A DNA stretch of 64,000 nt. Source: Fretibacter sp964410285 (GTDB lineage Bacteria; Pseudomonadota; Alphaproteobacteria; Caulobacterales; Maricaulaceae). This document shows positions 8,203 to 17,768 of this stretch, piece by piece. The notes below the pieces were generated by a model. That model saw nothing but the letters and a program-made list of their open reading frames with translations, was not told where the DNA came from and made no database searches. Position numbers and translations under genes: made by a program. The number at the start of each line of letters is the position of its first letter. Position 1 is the first letter of the stretch. The stretch spans positions 124,001 to 188,000 of the forward strand of contig CAYPFR010000005.1 of assembly GCA_964410285.1 (NCBI GenBank). Reading direction: 5' to 3'.

Positions 8203-8568
8203 ATGTCAGAGTTTCTTCTCGGCTATCTTCCTGTTCTGATCCTGTTCGGAGTCGCCATGGGCATGGCGCTGGCGCTTTTGATCTCGGCAAAACTCTTTGC
8301 GCCCGCCAGTCCTGACAACGAAAAGCTCTCCACATATGAGTGTGGTTTTAATGCCTTTGATGACTCGCGCATGAAATTTGACGTGCGATTTTATCTTGTT
8401 GCCATTCTTTTTATTATCTTTGACCTAGAGGTCGCTTTCCTCTTTCCTGCTGCCGTGTCCCTTGATGGAATGGGCTGGCAGGCATGGCTCGTGATTATGA
8501 TATTCCTCGCGGAACTCATAGCGGGGCTTGCTTATGCATGGAAAGTCGGCGCGCTGGATTGGGAATAG
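8203..8568 (+). CDS. nuoA: NADH-quinone oxidoreductase subunit A
   Basis: NuoA is a small membrane-arm subunit of complex I near the quinone-site junction. The 121-residue product has three hydrophobic segments. It carries the family loop YECGFNAFDDSRMKFDVRFY, including the conserved Cys that becomes exposed in the deactive enzyme of related complexes, and FDLEVAFLFP. It is the first gene of the operon, preceded by an AAAGAG ribosome-binding site and a structured leader. nuoB follows nine bases later. Confidence 0.96.
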   Translation: MSEFLLGYLPVLILFGVAMGMALALLISAKLFAPASPDNEKLSTYECGFNAFDDSRMKFDVRFYLVAILFIIFDLEVAFLFPAAVSLDGMGWQAWLVIMIFLAELIAGLAYAWKVGALDWE

Positions 8569-8577
8569 GAGCTTAAG

Positions 8578-9159
8578 ATGTCTGATATCATTTTGCCTGC
8601 AGGTGCTGCTCCTGCGCGCTCAAGCGCTGTAGACTTGGGCACGCCCGCATATGATCCTAAAAAGCACGATCCTTATTTTGACGGACTTTCCGATCAGCTT
8701 GCCGACAAAGGTTTTATCACAGCGGCCTCAGATGATCTTATCACTTGGGCACGCACGGGTTCACTGATGTGGATGACTTTTGGGCTTGCGTGCTGCGCGG
8801 TTGAAATGATGCAGGCCTCTATGCCGCGTTATGATCTAGAGCGCTTTGGCTTTGCCCCGCGTGCGTCCCCCCGTCAGTCCGATGTCATGATTGTCGCCGG
8901 TACGCTTACGAATAAAATGGCCCCGGCTTTGCGCAAGGTTTATGACCAAATGCCAAACCCGCGCTACGTCATTTCAATGGGAAGCTGCGCTAATGGCGGC
9001 GGCTATTATCACTATTCGTATGCGGTTGTGCGCGGTTGTGACCGCATTGTCCCTGTGGATGTCTATGTTCCGGGATGTCCGCCAACCGCTGAGGCGCTTG
9101 TTTATGGAATTTTGCAGCTGCAAAAGAAAATCCGCCGCGAAGGCAATATAGAGCGCTGA
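8578..9159 (+). CDS. nuoB: NADH-quinone oxidoreductase subunit B (N2 cluster)
   Basis: NuoB carries the [4Fe-4S] cluster N2, the immediate electron donor to quinone. The four ligands are visible as the tandem Cys72-Cys73 (LACCAVEMM), Cys137 (MGSCANGGG) and Cys167 (VPGCPPT). At 193 residues it has the normal length with a short variable N-terminus. It is located between nuoA and nuoC in the conserved order. Confidence 0.97.
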   Translation: MSDIILPAGAAPARSSAVDLGTPAYDPKKHDPYFDGLSDQLADKGFITAASDDLITWARTGSLMWMTFGLACCAVEMMQASMPRYDLERFGFAPRASPRQSDVMIVAGTLTNKMAPALRKVYDQMPNPRYVISMGSCANGGGYYHYSYAVVRGCDRIVPVDVYVPGCPPTAEALVYGILQLQKKIRREGNIER

Positions 9160-9160
9160 T

Positions 9161-9772
9161 ATGCAGGACCTCAAAGATCATATTTCTGCAAGTCTAGGCG
9201 AAGCCGTGAATTCGGTTGATGTCATGTCCTTTGGTGATAAAGGCAGCGAGATTACCGTTAATGCGCGCCGCGCAGAGATCGTCAAGGTCATTAGCTTCTT
9301 GCGCGATGATCCTATGTGCAAATTTGCGAGCTTGATCGATATCGCCGGCGCGGACTATCCGGGGCGCGATCGCCGTTTTGACGTGGTCTATCATATGTTG
9401 TCTATGGCGCATAACTCGCGCATTCGCATTAAAGTTACAACGGACGCCGAGTCACCTGTGCCAAGTGTCACAAGCCTGTTTCCCAATGCCGATTGGTATG
9501 AGCGTGAAGCTTTTGATATGTATGGCATCAGCTTTGACGGCCATCCTGATCTACGCCGCATACTGACAGATTACGGCTTTGAAGGGCATCCTTTGCGTAA
9601 AGATTTCCCGCTCTCGGGCTTTGTTGAAGTGCGCTATGATGAGGAACGCAAACAAGTGATCTATGAGCCCGTCGATCTGCCGCAAGAATACCGCAGCTTT
9701 GACTTCATGAGCCCATGGGAAGGCGCGAAATACGTCTTGCCGGGTGATGAGAAAGTGGAGGAGGGGTCGTGA
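9161..9772 (+). CDS. nuoC: NADH-quinone oxidoreductase subunit C (30 kDa)
   Basis: The 203-residue peripheral-arm subunit is separate from NuoD here, whereas enterics fuse the two. It shows the 30-kDa signature ERE(A/S)FDMYGI-x-F-x-GHPDLRRIL followed by FEGHPLRKDFPL. It begins one base after the nuoB stop and overlaps nuoD by four bases (GTGA), indicating translational coupling. Confidence 0.96.
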   Translation: MQDLKDHISASLGEAVNSVDVMSFGDKGSEITVNARRAEIVKVISFLRDDPMCKFASLIDIAGADYPGRDRRFDVVYHMLSMAHNSRIRIKVTTDAESPVPSVTSLFPNADWYEREAFDMYGISFDGHPDLRRILTDYGFEGHPLRKDFPLSGFVEVRYDEERKQVIYEPVDLPQEYRSFDFMSPWEGAKYVLPGDEKVEEGS

Positions 9773-10965
9773 AAACCCACGAAGCCATACTCGAAGGTGA
9801 TGACCGTAATTTCACCATTAATTTCGGTCCGCAGCACCCTGCGGCGCACGGAGTTTTGCGCCTTGTGCTTGAGCTTGAAGGCGAGATTGTTGAGCGCGTT
9901 GACCCGCATATCGGCCTATTGCATCGCGGCACAGAAAAGCTGATTGAGCATAAAACATATCTGCAAGCGCTCCCATATTTTGACCGTCTTGATTATGTTG
10001 CGCCGATGAACCAAGAGCATGCTTATTGTCTTGCGATTGAGAAGCTCGCGGGGATTGGTGTGCCGCGCCGCGCGAAATTCATCCGTGTTATCTATTCTGA
10101 AATCGGGCGTATTCTCAGCCATATGCTGAACATCACGACTCAGGCGATGGATGTCGGCGCGCTGACCCCGCCTGTTTGGGGCTTTGAAGAGCGCGAAAAA
10201 CTGATGGTGTTTTACGAGCGTGCGTCCGGCTCTCGTATGCATGCCGCTTATTTTCGTCCAGGCGGCGTACACCAAGACCTGCCGCCTGCGCTGGTAAATG
10301 ATCTGCTGAATTGGTGTGATCAATTCCCGCAAAAACTTAAAGATATTGAGACGCTTCTGACGGAAAACCGTATTTTCAAGCAGCGCAATGTCGATATTGG
10401 CGTGGTCTCCAAGCAAGATTGCTATGACTGGGGGTTTTCTGGCGTGATGGTACGCGGCTCGGGTATTCCGTGGGATCTTCGCCGTAATCAGCCCTATGAA
10501 GTTTACTCCGAACTCGAATTTCAAATTCCGCTCGGTAAAAACGGCGATTGTTATGACCGTTATCTCTGCCGCGTCGATGAGATGTATGAGAGTGTGAAGA
10601 TCATGAAGCAGTGCTTAGAGATGATGCCTGCTGGCCCTGTCATGTCGCTTGATAATAAAATCACCCCGCCCCGCAGAGGCGAGATGAAGCAAAGCATGGA
10701 AGCGCTCATTCATCACTTTAAGCTCTATACAGAGGGCTTTCGCGTGCCCGAAGGCGAAGTTTACACCGCCGTAGAAGCGCCAAAAGGTGAATTTGGCGTT
10801 TACCTCGTGTCGGACGGCAGTAATAAGCCCTACCGCTGTAAGGTGCGCGCGCCGGGATTTCCGCATCTCGCGGCCATGGATTACCTAAACAAGGGCCATA
10901 TGCTAGCTGATGTATCCGCGATCTTAGGCTCGCTTGATATCGTGTTTGGGGAGATTGACCGCTAA
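9769..10965 (+). CDS. nuoD: NADH-quinone oxidoreductase subunit D (49 kDa)
   Basis: The 398-residue 49-kDa subunit forms most of the quinone pocket with NuoB and is related to NiFe-hydrogenase large subunits. The N-terminus has NFGPQHPAAHGVLRL, with the quinone-site HxxxH region. Then come HIGLLHRGTEKLIE and GSRMHAAYFRPGG, and the protein ends with the family-typical DIVFGEIDR. The GTG start overlaps the nuoC stop. Confidence 0.97.
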   Translation: MKTHEAILEGDDRNFTINFGPQHPAAHGVLRLVLELEGEIVERVDPHIGLLHRGTEKLIEHKTYLQALPYFDRLDYVAPMNQEHAYCLAIEKLAGIGVPRRAKFIRVIYSEIGRILSHMLNITTQAMDVGALTPPVWGFEEREKLMVFYERASGSRMHAAYFRPGGVHQDLPPALVNDLLNWCDQFPQKLKDIETLLTENRIFKQRNVDIGVVSKQDCYDWGFSGVMVRGSGIPWDLRRNQPYEVYSELEFQIPLGKNGDCYDRYLCRVDEMYESVKIMKQCLEMMPAGPVMSLDNKITPPRRGEMKQSMEALIHHFKLYTEGFRVPEGEVYTAVEAPKGEFGVYLVSDGSNKPYRCKVRAPGFPHLAAMDYLNKGHMLADVSAILGSLDIVFGEIDR

Positions 10966-10978
10966 TGGGACGATTATC

Positions 10979-12097
10979 ATGAGTGCGCGCCGGCTTGCCA
11001 TACGCCAACCCGAAAGCTTTGCGCTCTCGGCCAAGGCGATCAAAGAAATCAAGGTCTGGGTAAAGAAATATCCCAAAGAGCGTCAGCGCTCGGCGCTCAT
11101 TCCTGCGCTTTGGATTGCCCAAAAAGATGCGGGAGGCTGGCTGCCTGAGGCCGCGCTTCGGGCGCTCGGCGATATGCTGGATATGGCTTATATTCGCGTT
11201 TATGAGGTCGCAACATTTTACACTATGTTCAATCTTGAACCTGTGGGTACCCATTATGTGCAGCTTTGCGGGACAACCCCATGCTGGCTGCGTGGGTCAG
11301 ACGATCTCATCGCCATGCTCAAGCGCAAGATTGGGCCGCAGCGCTCCATCTCCGCCGATGGAAAGCTGTCGTGGCTTGAGGTTGAATGTCTGGGGTCGTG
11401 CGCCAACGCACCTATGGTGCAGATTTCTAATGCGGATGGCGATCACTATTATGAGGACCTCACCGCAGAGAGCCTTGAGGCAGTGCTGGATGATCTCGTG
11501 GCAGGCAAAACACCCAAGTCGGGTTCACAGTCCGGCCGTCATACCTCCGAACCTGCGGGCGGGGCGTTATCGCTGACGACAAAGAACCTCTCAAAGTCTA
11601 CGCAAAAGCTCACCAAGCTTCCCAATCAAGGTAAGACGGCGAAAGTCAATTATTACGAATGGGACCCCAAAGAGCGGCGCGCAACACGCGGCGGGTGGGT
11701 TGATCCTAAATCCAAAGCCAGCCGCGATCCAAAAAAGCGCGGAGACAATCTTGGTAAGGACATAAGTGCAGGTCTTGTCGAGACGCCTAATTACGCGGCA
11801 ACGCCTCCGCGTTCGAGCAAAAAAGCCGCGCCTAAGCCCAAAGTGATCTATACAGATGGTCCCACTGATGGAACGCCAGACGATCTCAAGAAAATCAAAG
11901 GTATAGGCCCGAAATTTGAAGCGGATTTGAATGGTAAAGGCATTTATTACTTCCGCCAGATCGGTGCGTGGAAGGCAGCTGATGTGAAAATGGTCGAAGG
12001 CATTATCGACTCCATTCCCGGTCGGATTAAACGTGATGAATGGGTCAAGCAAGGTAAAGCACTTGCAAAAGCAAGCGCAAAGAAAGGTAAGGCATAG
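10979..12097 (+). CDS. nuoE: NADH-quinone oxidoreductase subunit E with long C-terminal helix-hairpin-helix extension
   Basis: Residues 1-170 form the normal thioredoxin-fold NuoE with the N1a [2Fe-2S] ligands Cys97/Cys102 (C-x4-C) and Cys137/Cys141 (C-x3-C). The protein then continues to 372 residues: a basic, low-complexity linker (about 175-290) and a helix-hairpin-helix-like module at about 301-360 containing LKKIKGIGPKFEADLNGKG. Such tails occur in alphaproteobacterial NuoE and are absent from the E. coli protein. The role of the tail is unknown. ATG 10979 was chosen because conserved sequence begins there, 13 bases after the nuoD stop. Confidence 0.95.
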   Translation: MSARRLAIRQPESFALSAKAIKEIKVWVKKYPKERQRSALIPALWIAQKDAGGWLPEAALRALGDMLDMAYIRVYEVATFYTMFNLEPVGTHYVQLCGTTPCWLRGSDDLIAMLKRKIGPQRSISADGKLSWLEVECLGSCANAPMVQISNADGDHYYEDLTAESLEAVLDDLVAGKTPKSGSQSGRHTSEPAGGALSLTTKNLSKSTQKLTKLPNQGKTAKVNYYEWDPKERRATRGGWVDPKSKASRDPKKRGDNLGKDISAGLVETPNYAATPPRSSKKAAPKPKVIYTDGPTDGTPDDLKKIKGIGPKFEADLNGKGIYYFRQIGAWKAADVKMVEGIIDSIPGRIKRDEWVKQGKALAKASAKKGKA

Positions 12098-13419
12098 TGG
12101 CTAAGCTTTTAGAGGATAAAGACCGGATTTTCCAAAATCTCTACGGCCTGAAAGACTGGAGTCTTGATGCCGCACGTGATCGCGGGGCATGGCTCGGGAC
12201 AGCGGCTATGCTGGCGCAGGGCAAAGATTGGCTGATCGACCAAGTAAAAACCTCAGGCCTTCGCGGCCGCGGCGGTGCGGGCTTCCCGACAGGCCTTAAA
12301 TGGTCATTTATGCCTAAGGAGGTCGGAAACCGTCCGCATTATCTTGTGGTCAACGCGGATGAATCCGAGCCGGGCTCTTGTAAGGACCGTGATATTCTTC
12401 GCCATGACCCACATCTGCTAATTGAGGGCTGCCTTGTGGCCTCTTTCGCGATGCAGGCCCATGCCTGTTACATTTATGTGCGCGGCGAATACATCCTTGA
12501 GCGCAACCGGCTTGAGGCCGCGATCAAAGAGGCCTATGCGGCGGGTCTTGTTGGCAAAAATGCCTGCGGGACGGGCTGGGATTTTGATATTTACATGCAT
12601 CACGGAGCAGGGGCCTATATCTGCGGCGAAGAAACCGCGCTGCTCGAGAGCCTTGAGGGCAAAAAGGGTCAACCCCGCCTCAAGCCGCCATTTCCTGCTG
12701 GAGCGGGCCTTTATGGTTGCCCGACCACGGTGAATAATGTGGAGTCCATTGCTGTTGTGCCAACCATCCTTCGGCGCGGTGTTGATTGGTGGACGCAATT
12801 TGGCCGTGATAATAACAAAGGCACGAAGGTTTTCTCTATTTCGGGCCATGTAAACACGCCGTGCAATATTGAAGAATCGCTCTCTATTCCGATGAAGCAG
12901 CTGATTGAGACCTATGCGGGCGGCGTACGCGGCGGCTGGGATAATCTGAAATGCGTCATTCCGGGCGGGTCCTCCGTTCCGCTTTTGCCCAAGGAAATAT
13001 GCGATACCGTTTTAATGGATTTTGACGCGCTGCGAGAGCACAAGTCAGGCCTCGGGACAGCGGCGGTGATTGTCATGGATAAATCAACCGATGTCGTCAA
13101 AGCCATTGCGCGGCTGTCTTATTTTTACAAGCACGAGAGCTGCGGGCAATGTACGCCTTGCCGCGAAGGTACAGGCTGGATGTGGCGCGTGATGGAACGC
13201 ATGGTGCGCGGCGAGGCTGAAAGCTCTGAGATTGATATGTTGCTGGATGTCACCAAACAGGTTGAAGGCCATACAATTTGCGCGCTAGGTGACGCCGCGG
13301 CGTGGCCCATTCAGGGCCTCATTCGCCACTACCGCCACGAAATTGAAGAGCGCATTGATAATTACCGCGCGGGCAAGCCTGTATTTGTGCCCGATGTGGC
13401 CTCTCTGGCGGCGGAGTAG
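12097..13419 (+). CDS. nuoF: NADH-quinone oxidoreductase subunit F (NADH/FMN site)
   Basis: NuoF binds NADH and FMN and carries cluster N3. Visible are the Gly-rich nucleotide loop GLRGRGGAGFPTGLKW, the NADH-site motif GAYICGEETALLESLEG, and the [4Fe-4S] ligands ESCGQCTPC (C-x2-C-x2-C) with the fourth Cys in HTICALGD. Length is 440 residues, as usual. Its GTG start shares one base with the nuoE stop (TAGTG). Confidence 0.97.
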   Translation: MAKLLEDKDRIFQNLYGLKDWSLDAARDRGAWLGTAAMLAQGKDWLIDQVKTSGLRGRGGAGFPTGLKWSFMPKEVGNRPHYLVVNADESEPGSCKDRDILRHDPHLLIEGCLVASFAMQAHACYIYVRGEYILERNRLEAAIKEAYAAGLVGKNACGTGWDFDIYMHHGAGAYICGEETALLESLEGKKGQPRLKPPFPAGAGLYGCPTTVNNVESIAVVPTILRRGVDWWTQFGRDNNKGTKVFSISGHVNTPCNIEESLSIPMKQLIETYAGGVRGGWDNLKCVIPGGSSVPLLPKEICDTVLMDFDALREHKSGLGTAAVIVMDKSTDVVKAIARLSYFYKHESCGQCTPCREGTGWMWRVMERMVRGEAESSEIDMLLDVTKQVEGHTICALGDAAAWPIQGLIRHYRHEIEERIDNYRAGKPVFVPDVASLAAE

Positions 13420-13422
13420 ATT

Positions 13423-15519
13423 ATGACCGACCTACGCAAAATCAATATTGATGGTGTTGAGCTTGAGGTTCCGGGAGAGCTAACCCTGATGCAAGCCTGC
13501 GAGGAAGCGGGCGCGGAAATCCCGCGTTTTTGCTACCATGAGCGACTGTCCATCGCCGGCAACTGCCGGATGTGCCTTGTCGAATGGGTCGGCGCGCCAA
13601 AACCGCAAGCCTCTTGCGCGCTGCAAGTCAAAGACCTCCGTCCCAATCGCGACGGCACGCCTGCAAATATTCGCACGAATAGCGAGACGGTCAAAAAGGC
13701 CCGCGAAGGGGTGATGGAGTTTTTGCTCATTAACCACCCGCTTGATTGCCCGATTTGCGATCAGGGCGGGGAATGTGATCTACAAGATCAAGCCATGTCC
13801 TTTGGCCGTGATACCTCGCGTTTCGAAGAAAACAAACGCGCCGTTGATGACAAATTTATGGGGCCATTGGTCAATACGGTTATGACCCGCTGCATTCAAT
13901 GCACACGCTGCGTTCGGTTCATTACCGAGGTTGCAGGGGTTGAGGAAATCGGATTGGCCTCGCGGGGCGAAGATGCGGAGATCACGACCTATCTTGAGAA
14001 ATCACTGACCTCTGAGCTGTCGGGCAATGTGATCGACCTTTGCCCTGTTGGCGCGCTGACATCTAAACCATATGCCTTTAATGCGCGTCCATGGGAACTA
14101 GACCACGTTAACTCCATCGACGTCATGGACGCGGTTGGCTCAAACATTCGCGTAGATAGCCGGAGCGGGGCTGTGCTTCGGATATTACCCGTTGAAAACG
14201 ACTCTGTGAATGAGGAATGGATTTCGGACAAAACACGGTTTGTTTGGGACGGACTTGCGCGCCAACGTCTTGATCGCCCTTTCATTCGCCGGGGCGGTAA
14301 GCTCACGCCAGTAGGCTGGGATGAAGCGCTAAAATTTGCAGCAGAAAAACTCTCGGGCAACGCAGATGAAGTTGCAGCAATAGCGGGCGATCTCTGTAAT
14401 GCCGAGTCTATGAAAGCCTTAAAAGATTTAATGGGCAGCCTTGGCGTTCGCAATATTGATTGCCGTCAAGATGGCTCTATCCTTAGTGGGGAGCGCGCGA
14501 GCTATCTGTTTAACGCGACAATCGAAGGAATTGAGGACGCAGACGCCATTCTGATTATTGGCTCCAACCCCCGCCTTGAAGCTCCGCTGATTAATACCCG
14601 CATACGCAAGGCCTATTCAAATGGTGGGACGCGCATCGCGGTAATCGGAGAAGCCTCTGATTTAACCTACCCCGTAGAGCACCTCGGCAACACACCTGCC
14701 GCAATTACAGAGCTTACGGGGTCCACAAAGGGTTTTGCCAAAGCGCTTAAGGCTGCCAAGAAACCCATGATTATTCTCGGGCAGGGGGCACTTAACCGCA
14801 CCGACAGCGCGCAAATTCTTAAAGCGGCGGCTAGCTTAGCGGACAAATGCAAGATCGTGCGCGACGGCTGGAACGGCTTTAATGTGCTGCACACAGCGGC
14901 TGCGCGCGTCGCGGGTCTGGATATGGGCTTTTTGCCGGCAGACGGGGCGAAGGGAACGGCAGAAATTCTCGAGGGTGCAAAATCGGGCGAGATTAAAACA
15001 CTCTACCTGCTCGGCGCAGATGAACTTGATACGAGCGGGCTCAAGAACTGTTTTGTGATTTATCAGGGTAGCCACGGCGATAAAGGCGCGCACGTAGCCG
15101 ATATCGTATTGCCGGCTGCGGCCTATACTGAAGAGGATGGCCTTTTTGTAAATACTGAGGGCCGCGTACAAATGGGCATGGCAGCCACGCCGCCCAAAGG
15201 CGAGGCCAAAGACGGCTGGGCAATTATCCGCGCCCTCTCCGCTCACCTGAACCGGATATTGCCTTATGATAGCCTTGACGCGCTGCGAGAGACGCTTTTT
15301 GCGGACCACCCTTCGTTTGCCGGACTTGATCATGCGCCTGAGGGCCTGCCGCTTGATCTATCTGCGCTTGGAAGCGCGGGAAAAATGACGTCAGCCCCGT
15401 TTAAAAATGCTGTGTCTGAGTTTTACTTCACCAACCCTATCGCGCGCGCCTCCGAAGTTATGGCGGAATGCGCGGCGGTATCCGATGCGGCAGAACTGCC
15501 AAAAGAGGCGGCGGAGTAA
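13423..15519 (+). CDS. nuoG: NADH-quinone oxidoreductase subunit G
   Basis: This 698-residue iron-sulfur subunit carries an N-terminal [2Fe-2S] ferredoxin domain (CYHERLSIAGNCRMC) and the His-ligated cluster region NHPLDCPICDQGGECDLQD. A [4Fe-4S] motif follows (CIQCTRCVRF, then DLCPVGALTSK), and then a molybdopterin-oxidoreductase-like domain that is catalytically inert in complex I. It passes electrons from NuoF to the NuoI/NuoB chain. It overlaps nuoH by one base (TAATG). Confidence 0.97.
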   Translation: MTDLRKINIDGVELEVPGELTLMQACEEAGAEIPRFCYHERLSIAGNCRMCLVEWVGAPKPQASCALQVKDLRPNRDGTPANIRTNSETVKKAREGVMEFLLINHPLDCPICDQGGECDLQDQAMSFGRDTSRFEENKRAVDDKFMGPLVNTVMTRCIQCTRCVRFITEVAGVEEIGLASRGEDAEITTYLEKSLTSELSGNVIDLCPVGALTSKPYAFNARPWELDHVNSIDVMDAVGSNIRVDSRSGAVLRILPVENDSVNEEWISDKTRFVWDGLARQRLDRPFIRRGGKLTPVGWDEALKFAAEKLSGNADEVAAIAGDLCNAESMKALKDLMGSLGVRNIDCRQDGSILSGERASYLFNATIEGIEDADAILIIGSNPRLEAPLINTRIRKAYSNGGTRIAVIGEASDLTYPVEHLGNTPAAITELTGSTKGFAKALKAAKKPMIILGQGALNRTDSAQILKAAASLADKCKIVRDGWNGFNVLHTAAARVAGLDMGFLPADGAKGTAEILEGAKSGEIKTLYLLGADELDTSGLKNCFVIYQGSHGDKGAHVADIVLPAAAYTEEDGLFVNTEGRVQMGMAATPPKGEAKDGWAIIRALSAHLNRILPYDSLDALRETLFADHPSFAGLDHAPEGLPLDLSALGSAGKMTSAPFKNAVSEFYFTNPIARASEVMAECAAVSDAAELPKEAAE

Positions 15520-16625
15520 TGTTGCAGATAATCACACCTGAATTTATTATGTCTTCGCCCTTTTGGAGCGAGCTTTCGCCTGTCGCCTGGTTCTTTCTCA
15601 AGTTATTGCAGGCCGTTGGTTTTGTTTTAATTCTCTCGGTTGTTTTGGCATTTCTGATTTTGATGGACCGCAAGGTCTGGGCCGCTGTTCAGATGCGGCG
15701 CGGACCAAATGTCGTCGGGGCATTTGGTTTACTGCAATCTTTTGCTGATCTATTGAAATTTGTGTTCAAAGAAATCATTATCCCGTCGGGTTCTGACAAA
15801 GTTCTCTTTATCCTAGCGCCCATTCTCGCGCTTGTTACGGCATTTTTGGCATGGGCGGTTGTACCTGTCGCGCCCGGATGGGTGTTATCAGATGTGAATG
15901 TAGGCGTTCTATATGTCCTCGCGATAAGCTCGCTGGGGGTATATGGTATTATCATCGGGGGCTGGGCCTCTAATTCTAAATATCCATTTATGGGGGCGCT
16001 GCGTTCAGCGGCTCAAATGGTGTCTTATGAAGTCTCCATTGGATTTATCATTCTTACAGTGATCTTTCTGTCAGGTTCAATGAACCTAAGCGCCATTGTT
16101 GCAGCGCAGGACGGCGGCATTTTGAACTGGAATATGTTCCGTCTGAATCCAGTTGGCGAATTTGGTATTTGGAATCTGCTTTTATTTCCCGTTATGTTTT
16201 ATATGGGCGTATTGTTTTTTATCTCAGCGCTTGCCGAAACTAATCGGCCGCCATTCGACCTTCCTGAAGCTGAGTCGGAACTGGTTGCGGGTTATATGGT
16301 TGAATATTCATCCACGCCCTATCTGCTCTTTATGTTCGCGGAATATCTAAATATCATTTTGCTCTGCGCCATGTTTACGATCTTGTTCCTTGGCGGGTGG
16401 CACGCCCCAATTGATTTGGGTTGGGAAGAGCCGATCATCCCGCCAATTTTCTGGTTTACCCTAAAGACATTATTTGGATTCTTCATGTTTGCCATGGTGA
16501 AGGCGATTGTACCGCGTTACCGCTATGACCAGCTAATGCGCCTTGGCTGGAAGGTCTTTTTGCCAACGTCCATATTCGCGGTTGTTTTCGTTATGACCTT
16601 TGTTGTCTTTCTTGGGCAAGGATAG
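15519..16625 (+). CDS. nuoH: NADH-quinone oxidoreductase subunit H
   Basis: NuoH is the membrane subunit joining the peripheral and membrane arms and closing the quinone channel. The 368-residue protein has about eight transmembrane helices and the signature loops MDRKVWAAVQMRRGPNVVG and ALAETNRPPFDLPEAESELVAGY (partial quotations of the two NuoH/ND1 motifs). ATG 15519 overlaps the nuoG stop. The open frame extends upstream, but that portion lies inside nuoG. Confidence 0.97.
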   Translation: MLQIITPEFIMSSPFWSELSPVAWFFLKLLQAVGFVLILSVVLAFLILMDRKVWAAVQMRRGPNVVGAFGLLQSFADLLKFVFKEIIIPSGSDKVLFILAPILALVTAFLAWAVVPVAPGWVLSDVNVGVLYVLAISSLGVYGIIIGGWASNSKYPFMGALRSAAQMVSYEVSIGFIILTVIFLSGSMNLSAIVAAQDGGILNWNMFRLNPVGEFGIWNLLLFPVMFYMGVLFFISALAETNRPPFDLPEAESELVAGYMVEYSSTPYLLFMFAEYLNIILLCAMFTILFLGGWHAPIDLGWEEPIIPPIFWFTLKTLFGFFMFAMVKAIVPRYRYDQLMRLGWKVFLPTSIFAVVFVMTFVVFLGQG

Positions 16626-16633
16626 GAAGCCTT

Positions 16634-17125
16634 ATGTTTACACGCATTAAACAAGTCCTTCGCGCCGCCCTATTGCTTGAGTTCATCTCGGCTTTTTGGC
16701 TGGCTATGAAATATTTCTTTCGGCCCAAGGTCACGATTAATTACCCGTTTGAAAAGGGTCCGCTTAGCCCGCGCTTTCGCGGGGAGCACGCCCTTCGCCG
16801 TTACCCGAGCGGCGAGGAACGCTGCATTGCCTGCAAGCTGTGCGAGGCGATTTGCCCAGCGCAGGCGATTACCATCGAAGCTGAACCGCGGGCGGATGGC
16901 TCGCGCCGCACAACACGCTACGATATTGACATGGTCAAATGCATTTACTGCGGATTTTGCCAAGAGGCGTGCCCCGTGGACGCCATTGTCGAAGGACCCA
17001 ATTTCGAGTTTGCCACGGAAACGCGAGAAGAGCTTTATTATGACAAAGACAAACTTCTCGCCAATGGTGATCGATGGGAGCGGGAAATTGCAAAAAATCT
17101 AGCCATGGATGCGCCTTACCGCTAA
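16634..17125 (+). CDS. nuoI: NADH-quinone oxidoreductase subunit I (2x[4Fe-4S])
   Basis: The 163-residue ferredoxin-like subunit has two complete C-x2-C-x2-C-x3-CP motifs, CIACKLCEAICP and CIYCGFCQEACP. These bind clusters N6a and N6b, which relay electrons to N2 in NuoB. An N-terminal amphipathic segment anchors it to the membrane arm. It begins eight bases after nuoH. Confidence 0.97.
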   Translation: MFTRIKQVLRAALLLEFISAFWLAMKYFFRPKVTINYPFEKGPLSPRFRGEHALRRYPSGEERCIACKLCEAICPAQAITIEAEPRADGSRRTTRYDIDMVKCIYCGFCQEACPVDAIVEGPNFEFATETREELYYDKDKLLANGDRWEREIAKNLAMDAPYR

Positions 17126-17156
17126 AGCGGCGGCAATCAGAGGGGACTAACGACTC

Positions 17157-17759
17157 GTGCTTATCACTATTGCATTTTATCTTCTGGCTTTTACGGCTGT
17201 TGCGGCGGCATTTCTGGTTGTGGCCTCACGCAATCCAGTGCACTCAGTTATGTTCCTGATCCTTACTTTCTTTAGCGCCGCAGGGCTCTTTATATTGATG
17301 GGTGCAGAGTTTCTCGCGCTTTTGCTTGTAATGGTCTATGTGGGCGCGGTCGCCGTTCTCTTCCTTTTCGTCGTGATGATGTTGGATGTTGATTTCGTCG
17401 AGATGAAACAGGGGTTCTTGCAATATCTCCCGATTGGCGGCCTCGTGGCTGTAATCTTGTTGCTAGAGATGGTCTTTGTTGGTGCGGCCTATTTTACGGG
17501 GACGGAGAACGTCGTCGTCGCGGAAAAAAGCGGCACGAAGTCCAATCTCGAGCAATTTGGTGAAGTCCTCTACACCGACTACGCTTTCTTCTTCGAAGCG
17601 GCCGGGCTAGTGTTGCTCGTGGCTTTGGTCGGGGCGGTGACACTGACCCTACGCGCGCGTGAAGGCGTACGACGCCAGAATGCCGTCAAGCAAATGGACC
17701 GTACGCGAGAGCAAGGCGTCGAGATGGTTGATATTGAACCTGGCCAGGGCCTTGGGTAG
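17157..17759 (+). CDS. nuoJ: NADH-quinone oxidoreductase subunit J
   Basis: NuoJ is an ND6-like membrane subunit of 200 residues with five hydrophobic helices. It includes the conserved YVGAVAVLFLFVVMMLDVD helix, whose pi-bulge region moves during turnover in known complex I structures. The GTG start at 17157 is supported by AGGGG about ten bases upstream (17141-17145). The C-terminus is a charged cytoplasmic tail. Confidence 0.95.
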   Translation: MLITIAFYLLAFTAVAAAFLVVASRNPVHSVMFLILTFFSAAGLFILMGAEFLALLLVMVYVGAVAVLFLFVVMMLDVDFVEMKQGFLQYLPIGGLVAVILLLEMVFVGAAYFTGTENVVVAEKSGTKSNLEQFGEVLYTDYAFFFEAAGLVLLVALVGAVTLTLRAREGVRRQNAVKQMDRTREQGVEMVDIEPGQGLG

Positions 17760-17768
17760 GAGCTGCAC

